A DNA stretch of 64,000 nt from Demequina silvatica (GCF_000971215.1 NZ_BBMA01000002.1:62001-126000), one strand, 5' to 3'; counted from the stretch's first letter, positions 7,979-17,051 are shown. The notes: generated from the letters alone by a model not told the origin. Program-made: numbers and translations.

Positions 7979-10900
7979 CCGTCCGTCACCTGCCTTCCGC
8001 TGGGCCACGCCGGGCACGACCGCCGCACGGGGCAGGAGGGGCAGCGGTCGTTGGTGATGGCCGTGAACGTCGCCTGCGCCATGGTGTCGACCGCCTCGGT
8101 CAGCCGCGCGGTCTCGCGCTCGACGTCGATGGCCGGCTGGGCGCGCTCGCTCGCGCCCTGCGTCGCGCCGCCGACGAACACGAGCGCCGCGCCGTCCGCC
8201 CGGTCGACGCCGTCGAACCCGCCGCGATCGGCGGCGAGCTGGTACATCGCGAGCTGCGCGTGCTCCTCGGCGTCCTTCTTGGACACCGCCTGGCCCGTCT
8301 TGAGGTCGACGATCCGTGCGGTGCCGTCGCTCACCTCGACCCTGTCCGCGCTGCCGGCCACCACCGCGCGGCCGATCTGCACGGAGAACGGCTGCTCGAC
8401 GCGCACCTCCCCCGCGCGCACGGAGGCGACGTATCCGGCGAGGCGGCGGATCATGGCGTCCGCACGGTCCTTGAGCACGCGGTCGGGCCAGGTCTCGGTG
8501 CCCGCGATGGCCGGCCAGCGCTCGTCGAGCGCCGCCGCCAGCTCCGCGTGCGTGCCGCGGGGGAACGCCGCCGCGACCTCGTGGACCAGGGTGCCGAGGC
8601 TCTGCTTCTCGGAGGCCGCGGCGGTGCCGCCCGCCGTCTCGAGCGCCCATCGGAGCGGGCAGGTCTCGAGCGCCTCGAGGCGCGACGGCGACACCCGCAC
8701 CGGAGCCTCGGGCTCCCACATCGCGACGTCGGACGAGGGGACGGGGACGCCGTGCCAGTCCTCGGGGTCGGCGCCGGCCACCCCCATCGCGGCGAGCCGG
8801 GCGAGCAGCTCGACGTGGGCGCCGCGCGCCTCCCCCTCCGCCTGCACCGCGCCCGCGCGCACCGCGGCCACCGCGGACCTCAGGTCCGTCACCCGCGGCG
8901 TCGCGTCCGCGCGCACGGCATCGACGCCGGCCGCCGCGGCCGCCCACGCGAGGAACCGCGACGGGCGCTCGTCCTCGCCGTCCACGCACGTGAGCACCAG
9001 CCGGGAGCGGGCGCGGGAGACCGCGACCGCGAACGCACGGGTCTCGTCGTCCACCACCGCGCGGCGCGCCGCACGCGCCCAGGCGGCACGCGCGCGTGGC
9101 TCGAGCGGGACCGCGTCCGCGCGTCCCGCGATGATCTCCGCCAGCTGGTGCGCGCCGAGCACCGCGTCGCGCAGCCGCGTGTCGGGCCACGCGCCCTCCT
9201 CGAGGCCGGCGACCACCGCGAGCTCCCATTCGCGGCCCGCGGCCGATGCGGGGGTGCAGAACGCGACCGCGTCCTCGACCCGGGCGCGGGCCCCCAGCGT
9301 GTCCGCCGCGAAGTCCTGGCCCTCGAGGTGCTCGACGAACGAGCCGACGGACGCCGACGGCATGCGCTCGACGTAGATGGCCGCGGCGCGCATGAGCGCG
9401 ATCACCGCGTCCAGGTCCGCGTCGTCACGCGCGGACCCGGCGAGCGCGGCCGCGCGCCAGTCGTCGGCGACGCCCAGCGCGTCCCACACCGCCCACGCGA
9501 CGGTCGCTGCCGTGCCGCCGTCGCGCGCCGCGGCGGTGCCGGCGACCAGGGCGCGAGAGGCGCGCTCGGCGAGCCGCGCCTCGGGCGTGCCGACGGTGGC
9601 CCAGCGCTCCGGCGAAGCGATCGCCTCGATCAGCAGATCCGCAGACCCGCGTGCTCCCCCGCCGCGCCGCTCCTCCTTCACGAGCGCCCGGCGCAGCCGG
9701 CGCATCGCGACCGGGTCGATGCCGACGATCCGCGAGCCCAGCAGCTCGACAACCTCGGCCTCCTCCCACGGCGCGTCCTCCTCGCGGGCGAGCGCGGCGG
9801 CGCGGCGCATGAGCGTGAGCAGCGGCGCGACGGCCGGCTCCGCGTGCAGGGCCGTGCCGTCGCCGAGCGTCTCGCAGGGGATGTCGGAGGCGGCGAGGTC
9901 CGCGCGGATCTCTCGCAGGCGCGCGCTCGAGCGCGCGATCACCACCATGTCCCCCCACGCCACCTCCGGGCCGTCCAGGCCGTGGCGCGCCCGCCGCAGC
10001 GCCTGCCCGATCGCGCGCGAGTGCGCGTGACGGTGGCCCGCGACCAGGATCGCGACGCCGCGGACGCCCTGGTCCGGAACGGCCGCCGGCACCGGCACCC
10101 GGGCGGACCCGATCCCCGAGGTGCCGATGCGGCTCACCGCCGCACCCGTCACCGCGGCGAGCGCCCCCGCCTGCCGATGCCCGCCACCCAGCCGCATCAC
10201 GGTCGCGCCGAAGCCTCCCGCGGACGGCGCGGCCGTCGCGTTCGCGAGCACCGCAGGCACCGCGCCGCGGTAGCCCTGGACCGCCTGGTCCGCGTTGCCC
10301 AGCAGCACCACCCGCGCGCCCGCACCCGCGAGCGCGCGCAGCAGGTCGATGCCCGCCTGGGTGAGGTCCTGAGCGTCGTCCACGACCACGAGCGACCACG
10401 CCGGCGGCTCTCCCGGCGCGTCCCAGTCCGCGAGCACGTCCGCCGCCTGCGCGACCACCACGGCGGGGTCGAAGCGCGCGCCCTGGTCCGGGGTCACGGA
10501 GCGCCAGCCCAGGATCGCGTCGTACTCCTCCATCACCGCCGCGGCGGCCTTCCACTCGGGGCGGTCCGTCGCGTCGCCGAGCGCGGCGAGGTCCCCCGGC
10601 GCGAGCCCGGCCTCGCTCGCGCGCATGAGCAGGTCGCGCAGCTCCGCGCGGAAGCCGGCGAGCCCCGTGGCCTCGAGCGGCACGGCGCCGCCCCAGTCGG
10701 GCACGGACCCGAGCCCGGCGCGGTGGCCCTCGAGCAGCTCGCGCAGGATCTGGTCCTGCTCCGCGCCGGTCACCAGCACGGGCGGAGGGTCCCCCAGCGC
10801 CGTCGCGTGCGCGGTGAGGATCGCGTGCGCCGCCGAGGCGGCGGTGCGCACCACCGGCGCGCCCACCGGGCGGTCGAGGCCCAGCGACACGCGGTCGCGC

Positions 10901-11154
10901 AGCCGCGCCGCGCCCTCGCGCGTAGCGGACAGCACCAGCAGCCGGTCGGGGTCCATGCCCCGACGCGCGGCCTCGAGCGCGAGCGCCGCGGCGAGCGTGG
11001 TCCTGCCCGCACCCGCGGCGCCCACCACCACGAGGTGGCCCGCGTCGCCGCTCCCGCGTGGCGCCAGCGCGCGTTCGACCACCGCCGCCTGCGCCGCGTC
11101 CAGGACGGGCAGCGGCGCCGGGACGGCCGCCGGCAGGAGGCGCAGATCGGTCAT
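7975..11154 (-). CDS. adnA: Helicase-nuclease AdnA (degenerate motor, Fe-S nuclease)
   Basis: A 1059-residue protein with a degenerate UvrD-like motor and a C-terminal Fe-S nuclease, the first gene of the adnAB pair. The Walker A equivalent is GAAGAGRTT (45-53), with Arg in place of the catalytic Lys; the Walker B region reads VVVDDAQDLTQ (about 255-265). The nuclease has VDLKTG (near 949). Four cysteines, one in LETCPLRW (near 830) and three in CPSCPVRRSC (near 1038-1047), match the AddB/AdnA iron-sulfur pattern. The weakened motor agrees with mycobacterial AdnA, where AdnB is the driving motor. The start is ATG at 11154; no strong ribosome site is visible. Confidence 0.9.
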   Translation of the reverse strand: MTDLRLLPAAVPAPLPVLDAAQAAVVERALAPRGSGDAGHLVVVGAAGAGRTTLAAALALEAARRGMDPDRLLVLSATREGAARLRDRVSLGLDRPVGAPVVRTAASAAHAILTAHATALGDPPPVLVTGAEQDQILRELLEGHRAGLGSVPDWGGAVPLEATGLAGFRAELRDLLMRASEAGLAPGDLAALGDATDRPEWKAAAAVMEEYDAILGWRSVTPDQGARFDPAVVVAQAADVLADWDAPGEPPAWSLVVVDDAQDLTQAGIDLLRALAGAGARVVLLGNADQAVQGYRGAVPAVLANATAAPSAGGFGATVMRLGGGHRQAGALAAVTGAAVSRIGTSGIGSARVPVPAAVPDQGVRGVAILVAGHRHAHSRAIGQALRRARHGLDGPEVAWGDMVVIARSSARLREIRADLAASDIPCETLGDGTALHAEPAVAPLLTLMRRAAALAREEDAPWEEAEVVELLGSRIVGIDPVAMRRLRRALVKEERRGGGARGSADLLIEAIASPERWATVGTPEARLAERASRALVAGTAAARDGGTAATVAWAVWDALGVADDWRAAALAGSARDDADLDAVIALMRAAAIYVERMPSASVGSFVEHLEGQDFAADTLGARARVEDAVAFCTPASAAGREWELAVVAGLEEGAWPDTRLRDAVLGAHQLAEIIAGRADAVPLEPRARAAWARAARRAVVDDETRAFAVAVSRARSRLVLTCVDGEDERPSRFLAWAAAAAGVDAVRADATPRVTDLRSAVAAVRAGAVQAEGEARGAHVELLARLAAMGVAGADPEDWHGVPVPSSDVAMWEPEAPVRVSPSRLEALETCPLRWALETAGGTAAASEKQSLGTLVHEVAAAFPRGTHAELAAALDERWPAIAGTETWPDRVLKDRADAMIRRLAGYVASVRAGEVRVEQPFSVQIGRAVVAGSADRVEVSDGTARIVDLKTGQAVSKKDAEEHAQLAMYQLAADRGGFDGVDRADGAALVFVGGATQGASERAQPAIDVERETARLTEAVDTMAQATFTAITNDRCPSCPVRRSCPAWPSGRQVTDG

Positions 11155-11202
11155 GCGCTCATCCCACCAGAAGGGTCCGACACCCGGCCGTCCGCCTTGG
11201 GC

Positions 11203-12072
11203 TTACGCGTCGGGGAACGGCCACGGGTTGACCGTGCACGCCTTGGGCATCGACGTCTGGTCGACCATCACGGACGCCTCGCCGGACTTGCAGGTGGCCG
11301 CCTCCTCGCCCAGGACGTGGCCCACGCCGTGGTTGAGCAGGTACGCCCGCGCGGCGGTGCGCTTGGCGCCGTAGCGGTCCAGGCCGGCCGTCCAGTCGTA
11401 GAGCGACACCGGCACCACCCCCTGCGCGACGCACGTCACCGCCTCCGACGCGTCCGGGCTGGGCGACGCGCCCCGAGCGGCCTCCGCGTCGGTCCCGGCG
11501 TGCACGTCGGGGCAGCGCGTGGCGACGGTGGTGGGCGTCGCGAGCACCACGGTGACGTCCGCGGCGCCGTCGGTGAGCACGAACTGCAGGCGTCCCGCCG
11601 ATCCCCACCCGCGCTCGTCGTTCAGGGTGGTCATCACGAATTCCACCAGCGCCTCGGGATCCACCGTGACCCCGTCCTCGACGTCCACGCGCACCGAGCG
11701 CGTCGGACCGTCGGCGGCATCGGGGGACGCGGAGGCCCCCGCGGCGTCCGACGCGGTGGTGAACGTGCCCGCCCCGCTCTCCGGGACGTCGGTGGTCACC
11801 ACTCCCGCGAGGGCGTCCGCGTCGTCGAGCTCTCGGGTGATCGGCTCGAGCGCGGGCAGCGACACCTCGGGCGTCGCGGACTCGCTGGCGGACGGCGACG
11901 CGGTCGCGTCGGAGTCCGCGCTCCAGGCGCGGTACCACTCGGGTACCTGCCCCGTCACCCAGCCGGCGCCGAGCCCCAGCGCGAAGCACGCGACGAACGT
12001 GGCGACGGTCACGAGGATGCCGGGAAGGGCGATTCCCCTGCCCGCGAACAGGCCTCCGGACCGCCGAGTCAT
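11203..12072 (-). CDS. DUF3152 protein, membrane-anchored, degenerate metalloprotease motif
   Basis: A 289-residue actinobacterial DUF3152 protein. An N-terminal membrane anchor (about 15-37) is followed by a Ser/Ala/Asp-rich linker and an extracellular domain. The family normally shows a zincin-like NHEVGH followed by a further His; here the segment reads NHGVGHVLGEEAATC (about 243-257), so the general-base Glu and the third His are both absent. Late residues VMVDQTSMPKAC fit the family. A catalytically dead relative is the simplest reading. The start at 12072 is chosen because TATCCT lies 6 bases upstream; a longer frame to 12111 has no support. Confidence 0.75.
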   Translation of the reverse strand: MTRRSGGLFAGRGIALPGILVTVATFVACFALGLGAGWVTGQVPEWYRAWSADSDATASPSASESATPEVSLPALEPITRELDDADALAGVVTTDVPESGAGTFTTASDAAGASASPDAADGPTRSVRVDVEDGVTVDPEALVEFVMTTLNDERGWGSAGRLQFVLTDGAADVTVVLATPTTVATRCPDVHAGTDAEAARGASPSPDASEAVTCVAQGVVPVSLYDWTAGLDRYGAKRTAARAYLLNHGVGHVLGEEAATCKSGEASVMVDQTSMPKACTVNPWPFPDA

Positions 12073-12122
12073 CGCCCTAGGATAAGGGCAGACATCGGGC
12101 AACACGCGCATTGGAGGCGACC

Positions 12123-12341
12123 GTGGAGATCAGGATCGGCGTGCAGAACGTCTCGCGAGAGATCGCGATCGACACCGACATGACGGCGGACGCGGTGGCC
12201 GCCGCGGTGGCCGCGGCGATGGGCGGCGGCACTCTCGACCTCACGGACGCCAAGGGGCGCCGCGTGGTGGTCCCGGGCGCCTCGATCGGCTACGTCGACA
12301 TCGGCGAGGAGACCAAGCGCCGCGTCGGCTTCGGCGCGTAG
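12123..12341 (+). CDS. DUF3107 family protein
   Basis: A 72-residue protein matching the actinobacterial DUF3107 family (VEIRIGVQNVSREI at the start, KGRRVVVPGASIGYVDIGE in the middle, RRVGFGA at the end). Its function is unknown. The GTG at 12123 is the start because GGAGG (12113-12117) lies 5 bases before it; the TTG at 12111 overlaps that ribosome site. It is divergent from the DUF3152 gene and followed by a strong hairpin and then the RNA helicase gene, a neighbourhood also found in mycobacteria. Confidence 0.85.
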   Translation: MEIRIGVQNVSREIAIDTDMTADAVAAAVAAAMGGGTLDLTDAKGRRVVVPGASIGYVDIGEETKRRVGFGA

Positions 12342-12354
12342 CGACCTTCGCGAG

Positions 12355-12386
12355 AGGCCCCAGGGACGATGCGTTCCCTGGGGCCT
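12355..12386 (+). terminator. Hairpin after the DUF3107 gene
   Basis: A perfect 12-bp stem (AGGCCCCAGGGA, 12355-12366, with 12375-12386) and an 8-base loop follow 13 bases after the stop codon. There is no T-tract beyond two T, as usual in this GC-rich group. The stem-loop contains the GGGACGATGCG motif at 12363-12373. Confidence 0.7.
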
Positions 12387-12423
12387 TCCGCATGTCCCGG
12401 GGGCCTCTGGCGCGGCGCGCGAC

Positions 12424-12462
12424 GGGACGATGCGCCGGTCACCCCGCCCGCGCATCGTCCCT
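12424..12462. repeat. Paired GGGACGATGCG inverted repeat
   Basis: GGGACGATGCGC (from 12424) and its reverse complement (ending 12462) form a 12-bp stem with a short GC-rich loop in the leader region of the RNA helicase gene, just upstream of its promoter box. It belongs to the window-wide motif family. Confidence 0.8.
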
Positions 12463-12489
12463 CCCTACCGCCGGGATACGGCATCCCGG

Positions 12490-12495
12490 TACACT
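12490..12495 (+). promoter_or_regulatory. Probable -10 box of the RNA helicase gene
   Basis: TACACT at 12490-12495 is the best -10 match upstream of the helicase gene and would leave a 5' untranslated leader of about 130 bases. Long leaders are common for DEAD-box helicases, but I see no known regulatory RNA fold in it. Confidence 0.35.
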
Positions 12496-12634
12496 GTGTC
12501 CTGACCCGGGGCTGACCGGTCGTCATGTGACACGCGGTACCGCTGAAGACAGCGATGCGCCGCCGAAGAGGATGATTCGCGATCGGCTGCCCGCCACAGG
12601 CGCCTTGCGCGTCCCCGAAAATCATCGGAGCACC

Positions 12635-14278
12635 ATGACAGAGACGCACGCCAGCGTGCAGACGCCCGACAAGACGTTCGCCGACTACGCGGTCGACCAC
12701 CGCATCGTCGAGGCGCTCGCCGACAAGGGCATCACCACCCCGTTCCCCATCCAGGCGATGACCCTCCCGGTCGCGCTCGCCGGCCACGACATCATCGGCC
12801 AGGCGAAGACCGGAACCGGCAAGACCCTCGGCTTCGGCATCCCCGCGCTGCAGCGCACCGCCGCCCCCGGCGAGGACGCCTACGAGACCCTCGGCGACGC
12901 GCAGGGCAAGCCCCAGGCGCTCATCGTCGCCCCCACCCGCGAGCTCGCGGTCCAGGTCGCGACCGACCTCGAGGCCGCGTCGCGCAAGCGCGCCGTGCGG
13001 ATCGTGCAGATCTACGGCGGCCGTGCGTACGAGCCGCAGATCGAGGCGCTGCAGAAGGGCGCCGACGTGATCGTCGGCACCCCCGGCCGCATGATCGACC
13101 TGCTCAACCAGGGCCACCTGGACCTGCGCTTCATCAAGACCGTGGTGCTCGACGAGGCCGACGAGATGCTCGACCTGGGCTTCCTGCCCGACGTCGAGAA
13201 GCTGCTCGCCGCCACCCCGGCGTCGCGCCACACCATGCTGTTCTCGGCCACCATGCCGGGCGCCGTGGTCGCGCTGGCCCGCCGCTACATGACCCAGCCC
13301 ACGCACATCCGCGCCGCGGACCCCGACGACGACGGCGCCACCGTCAAGGCCATCAAGCAGGTGGTCTACCGGGCGCACGCGCTCGACAAGGTCGAGGTCC
13401 TCGCCCGGATGATGCAGGCGAACGGCCGCGGCCTCACCGTGGTGTTCGCGCGCACCAAGCGCACCGCCGCGAAGGTGTCGGACGAGCTGCGCGAGCGCGG
13501 CTTCGCCGCCGGCGCCATCCACGGCGACCTGGGCCAGGGCGCTCGCGAGCAGGCGCTGCGTGCGTTCCGCTCGGGCAAGATCGACATCCTGGTCGCCACC
13601 GACGTCGCGGCTCGCGGCATCGACGTCGAGGACGTCACGCACGTGGTCAACTACCAGTGCCCCGAGGACGAGAAGACGTACCTCCACCGCATCGGCCGCA
13701 CCGGCCGCGCGGGCAAGACCGGCACCGCCGTGACCTTCGTGGACTGGGACGACATCCCGCGCTGGTCGCTCATCGACAAGGCGCTGGACCTGGGCTACCC
13801 CGAGCCGCAGGAGACGTACTCGACGTCGCCGCACCTGTTCGAGGACCTCGACATCCCCGCGGGCACCAAGGGACGCCTGCCGCGCGACAAGCGCACCCGT
13901 GAGGGCCTCGAGGCGGAGACGCTCGAGGACCTGGGCGAGACCGGCAAGCACACCGGCGGCTCCGGCCGCTCGGGTGGCTCGCGCGACGGCGGCCGCGGCG
14001 GCGCGCGTTCCGGCTCCGGCGAGCGTTCCGGCTCGGGCGAGGGCCGCTCGCGCGGCGGTCGCAACCGTCGCCGTTCCGGCTCCGGCTCGGGCGAGGGCGC
14101 AGGCGAGGGTTCGGCCCCGCGCGAGCCGCGCGCCGAGCGTCCCGCCGGCGAGTCCGCCCCCACCGAGGGCGGCGAGGCGAAGCCGCGTCGCAGCCGCAAC
14201 CGTCGTCGTCGCCGCTCCGGCGGCGCGGGCGGCGGTGCCGGCGAGGCCGCGCCGCAGGCGCAGCCGGCCGGCGAGTAG
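12635..14278 (+). CDS. DEAD-box ATP-dependent RNA helicase
   Basis: A 547-residue RhlE/DeaD-like helicase for remodelling RNA and ribosomal precursors. It shows Walker A AKTGTGKT (near 57), VLDEADEMLDLGF (near 171), LFSATMP (near 202) and HRIGRTGR (near 351). The last 110 residues are a low-complexity Gly/Arg/Ser tail ending in basic RNRRRRRS blocks, expected to bind RNA without fixed structure. The ATG at 12635 is preceded by GGAG at 12627-12630; longer in-frame extensions read through the intergenic motif repeats and are rejected. A hairpin terminator follows. Confidence 0.93.
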   Translation: MTETHASVQTPDKTFADYAVDHRIVEALADKGITTPFPIQAMTLPVALAGHDIIGQAKTGTGKTLGFGIPALQRTAAPGEDAYETLGDAQGKPQALIVAPTRELAVQVATDLEAASRKRAVRIVQIYGGRAYEPQIEALQKGADVIVGTPGRMIDLLNQGHLDLRFIKTVVLDEADEMLDLGFLPDVEKLLAATPASRHTMLFSATMPGAVVALARRYMTQPTHIRAADPDDDGATVKAIKQVVYRAHALDKVEVLARMMQANGRGLTVVFARTKRTAAKVSDELRERGFAAGAIHGDLGQGAREQALRAFRSGKIDILVATDVAARGIDVEDVTHVVNYQCPEDEKTYLHRIGRTGRAGKTGTAVTFVDWDDIPRWSLIDKALDLGYPEPQETYSTSPHLFEDLDIPAGTKGRLPRDKRTREGLEAETLEDLGETGKHTGGSGRSGGSRDGGRGGARSGSGERSGSGEGRSRGGRNRRRSGSGSGEGAGEGSAPREPRAERPAGESAPTEGGEAKPRRSRNRRRRRSGGAGGGAGEAAPQAQPAGE

Positions 14279-14292
14279 TCAGGCATCACGGA

Positions 14293-14322
14293 GGCCGGGA
14301 TCCCCAGGGGGGGGTCCCGGCC
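14293..14322. terminator. Bidirectional terminator between helicase and S4 genes
   Basis: GGCCGGGA (14293-14300) and TCCCGGCC (14315-14322) form an 8-bp stem between two convergent genes, 15 bases after the helicase stop. No T-run follows on either side. Confidence 0.65.
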
Positions 14323-14347
14323 TTCGCCGTGTCCGGGCGGGGTGCGG

Positions 14348-14575
14348 TCAGCCGGCGACGCGCGCCGCGCGTCCGTCGAGCGCCACCACGTCGCCCGCAT
14401 GGAGCTGCCGCCCGCGGCGCACGTCGACCTCACCGTTCACGGTGACGAGCCCGTCCGCGATGACCTCCTTGGCCTCGCCGCCCGTGTCGACCAGGCCCGC
14501 GAGCTGGAGGAACTGACCGAGGCGGATCATGTCGCCGGCGATCGAGACGTCGTGGAGCGGAGCGCGTGCAGCCAT
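14348..14575 (-). CDS. Small S4-domain RNA-binding protein
   Basis: A 75-residue protein that is essentially one S4 RNA-binding domain (IRLGQFLQLAGLVDTGGEAK... then VTVNGEVDVRRGRQLHAGD), like YbcJ/RqcP-type proteins that bind rRNA or tRNA. The ATG at 14575 has TATCCT 7 bases upstream and no ribosome site, so translation is probably leaderless. It follows the PHP gene in the same direction by only about 30 bases but has its own promoter. Confidence 0.85.
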   Translation of the reverse strand: MAARAPLHDVSIAGDMIRLGQFLQLAGLVDTGGEAKEVIADGLVTVNGEVDVRRGRQLHAGDVVALDGRAARVAG

Positions 14576-14604
14576 GGCCCCAAGGATAGGACGAGGCGCC
14601 CCCG

Positions 14605-15429
14605 CTACCCCCGCTGGGCCTCGAGCGCCTCGAACGCCTCCACCGACGTGAGGTTCTCGCCCAGCCGGTTGAGCTTGCCGGTCCCGTGATAGTCCGAGGA
14701 CCCGGTCCGGATGAGCCCGTGCCGCTCCGCGAGCGCGGACAGGCGCGCGACCGCCTCGGCGTCGTGGTCGCGATGGTCCACCTCGAGCCCCGCCAGCCCC
14801 GCCTCGGCGAGCGACGCGATCACCCGGTCCGGCACCACCCGCCCGCGCGCGTGCGCGGCGGGGTGCGCGAACACCGGGACCCCGCCGGCGGCGCGGATCG
14901 CGCGCACCGCGTCGTGGACGTCGGGCGCGTAGTGGTGGACGTAGTACGGCGAGCTGTTGTGGAGGACCTCGGCGAACACGTCGTCGCGCCGCGCGAAGTG
15001 GCCGCGCGCGACCAGCGCGTCCGCGATGTGCGGCCGCCCGACGGTGGCCGCGTCGCCCGCGTGCGTCACCACGTCCTCCCACTCGAGCGCGTAGTCGACG
15101 GAGATCCGCTCGACCATGGTGCGCGCCCGTCCCACGCGCGCCTCCCGGGTGAGGGCGAGGATCTCGGCGAGCGCCGCATCGTCCGGGCGCGGCCACAGCG
15201 CGAGCATGTGGATCGACACCCACCGGTCCTTCGCGGACACCTCGATCCCGGGCACGAAACTCAGTCCCAGGCGCTCCGCCTCCGCGGCGGCCTCGCCCCA
15301 GCCGTCGACCGCGTCGTGGTCGGTGAGCGCGACCACGTCGAGACCCGCCTCGGCGGCCTCGCGCATCACCTGCGCGGGCGTGCCCGTCCCGTCGGAGACG
15401 TTCGAGTGGGTGTGGAGGTCGATGCGCAC
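14605..15429 (-). CDS. PHP-domain phosphoesterase (YciV/TrpH-like)
   Basis: A 274-residue PHP-domain metal-dependent phosphoesterase. Metal-site motifs visible are IDLHTHSNVSDGTG (3-16), LTDHDAVDG (near 37-45), GIEVSAK, FAHPAAH and GSSDYHG near the end. E. coli YciV (RNase AM) of this family is a 5'-3' exonuclease and 3',5'-nucleotide bisphosphatase, a likely but unproven role here. The GTG start at 15429 begins directly at the conserved motif. GATACT lies 6 bases upstream, which supports a leaderless start over longer frames. Confidence 0.85.
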   Translation of the reverse strand: MRIDLHTHSNVSDGTGTPAQVMREAAEAGLDVVALTDHDAVDGWGEAAAEAERLGLSFVPGIEVSAKDRWVSIHMLALWPRPDDAALAEILALTREARVGRARTMVERISVDYALEWEDVVTHAGDAATVGRPHIADALVARGHFARRDDVFAEVLHNSSPYYVHHYAPDVHDAVRAIRAAGGVPVFAHPAAHARGRVVPDRVIASLAEAGLAGLEVDHRDHDAEAVARLSALAERHGLIRTGSSDYHGTGKLNRLGENLTSVEAFEALEAQRG

Positions 15430-15465
15430 GCGCCCAGTATCGCCCGCCGGGCCCCGCGCCCGGGC

Positions 15466-15501
15466 GACGATGCGGCGGGAACCCGGGCGGCGCATCGTCC
15501 C
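15466..15501. repeat. Paired GACGATGCG inverted repeat in a divergent promoter region
   Basis: GACGATGCG (15466-15474) faces CGCATCGTCCC (15491-15501) between the divergent PHP and aminopeptidase genes. Unlike most paired copies, this one cannot be a terminator for either gene, since both start here. Confidence 0.75.
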
Positions 15502-15526
15502 GCCGACGCCGTGCGACCATTGCCGG

Positions 15527-16900
15527 GTGACTGAGAAGGACGAGACCAACAAGGCCCGCACCACCCGCCCGTCGACCCAGGAGTTCAAGGACTTCATGGG
15601 CGCGCACTGGGCGCCGCACGAGGACGTCGAGGTGACGCGCATCGCCGCCGCCCCGTACGCGGCCGAGCGCCGCGCGCGGCTGAGCGCGCGCTTCCCCGGC
15701 GAGCGGATCGTGGTGCCCGCGGGCGACCTCAAGACCCGCGCCAACGACACCGACTACCGCTTCCGCCCGTCGAGCGACTTCACGTACCTCACGGGCCTCG
15801 GGATCGACCACGAGCCCGGCGCGATCCTGGTGTTCGAGCCGCGCGAGGGCTCCGACGAGGGCCACGACGTCACGCTGTACCTGGTGCCGCCGGCCCAGCC
15901 CGGCGACGAGGGCTTCTACTCGGACCCGGCCGCGGGCGAGTTCTGGATCGGCCGCCGCCCGGGCCTCGCGGAGTTCGCCGCGATGACCGGCATCGCCACC
16001 GAGGCGCTCAAGGACCTGCCCAAGGGCCTGCCGCTCACGAACCAGCCCGCGCAGGCCGTCCGCGAGGCGCTCGCCGAGGCACGGTTCGTCAAGGACGAGT
16101 ACGAGATCCAGCAGCTCCGCGACGCCGTCAACGCGACCATCGCGGGCTTCGAGCGCGTCATCCCGGAGCTGCCTCGCGCGGTCGCGCACAAGCGCGGCGA
16201 GCGCGTGATCGAGGCGACGTTCGACGGCCACGCCCGCGAGGAGGGCAACGCGGTGGGCTACGAGACCATCGCCGCCGCCGGCCCGCACGCGACCACGCTG
16301 CACTGGATCACCAACACCGGCCAGGTGCACGAGGGCGACCTGCTGCTCCTCGACGCCGGCGTCGAGGTCGAGAGCCTCTACACCGCCGACATCACCCGCA
16401 CCTTCCCCATCTCCGGTCAGTACACGGCGACCCAGCGGCGCGTCTACGAGATCGTGCTCGAGGCCGCGGACGCCGCCCTCGAGGTCGCCAGGCCCGGCGC
16501 CCGCTTCCTCGACGTGCACCTCGCCGCGATGGAGGTCATCGAGCAGCGCCTCACCGAGTGGGGCATCGCGCCCGCGCAGGAGGACCCCGAGTCCAAGCTG
16601 TACCGCCGCTGGATGGTGCACGGCACGTCGCACCACCTGGGCCTCGACGTCCACGACTGCGCGGAGGCCAAGCGTGAGCTCTACCTCGAGGGCGTGCTCG
16701 AGCCGGGCATGGTCTTCACCATCGAGCCGGGCCTGTACTTCCAGGAGGGCGACCTGGTCGCGCCCGAGGAGCTGCGCGGCATCGGCGTCCGCATCGAGGA
16801 CGACATCCTGGTGACCGCCGACGGCGCCGAGAACCTCTCCGCGGCCCTCCCCCGCGACCCCGACGAGGTCGAGGCCTGGATGGCGCGCCTCGCGCGCTGA
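15527..16900 (+). CDS. pepP: Xaa-Pro aminopeptidase (aminopeptidase P)
   Basis: A 457-residue M24B metallopeptidase that removes the N-terminal residue before proline. The N-terminal half is the AMP_N domain (YRFRPSSDFTYLTG near 76-89). The dimetal site is visible as LLLDAGVE (Asp), YTADITRTF (Asp), HGTSHHLGLDVHD (His), FTIEPGLYF (Glu) and GVRIEDDILV (Glu). The GTG at 15527 gives the usual length; GACCAT 6 bases upstream may be a weak leaderless -10 box. A motif hairpin follows the stop. Confidence 0.93.
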   Translation: MTEKDETNKARTTRPSTQEFKDFMGAHWAPHEDVEVTRIAAAPYAAERRARLSARFPGERIVVPAGDLKTRANDTDYRFRPSSDFTYLTGLGIDHEPGAILVFEPREGSDEGHDVTLYLVPPAQPGDEGFYSDPAAGEFWIGRRPGLAEFAAMTGIATEALKDLPKGLPLTNQPAQAVREALAEARFVKDEYEIQQLRDAVNATIAGFERVIPELPRAVAHKRGERVIEATFDGHAREEGNAVGYETIAAAGPHATTLHWITNTGQVHEGDLLLLDAGVEVESLYTADITRTFPISGQYTATQRRVYEIVLEAADAALEVARPGARFLDVHLAAMEVIEQRLTEWGIAPAQEDPESKLYRRWMVHGTSHHLGLDVHDCAEAKRELYLEGVLEPGMVFTIEPGLYFQEGDLVAPEELRGIGVRIEDDILVTADGAENLSAALPRDPDEVEAWMARLAR

Positions 16901-16921
16901 GCCCTCCGCGTCCCAGCCGGC

Positions 16922-16957
16922 CGGCGCATCGTCCCTCGCAGGGGGGACGATGCGCCG
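16922..16957 (+). terminator. Motif hairpin after pepP
   Basis: CGGCGCATCGTCCC (16922-16935) and GGGACGATGCGCCG (16944-16957) form a perfect 14-bp stem with an 8-base loop, 21 bases after the pepP stop. The motif halves point outward here (CGCATC first), opposite to the pair at 12424-12462. Confidence 0.75.
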
Positions 16958-17051
16958 CTTGCGTTCCCGCCCCGGCCCACCTCGGGCATAGGGTGCCGTT
17001 TCGCTGCGTTGCACCCCCGGACCCCCGCACCATCCTCAGAAGGACCCCGCC

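Noticed and set aside
12111-12341. TTG start at 12111 for the DUF3107 gene
   Set aside because: The TTG overlaps the GGAGG ribosome site that serves the GTG at 12123, and the family begins at the later codon.
13930-14270. Repetitive Gly/Ser/Arg-coding stretch that looks like an array
   Set aside because: It is the low-complexity RNA-binding tail of the DEAD-box helicase, in frame to the stop, with no spacer structure.
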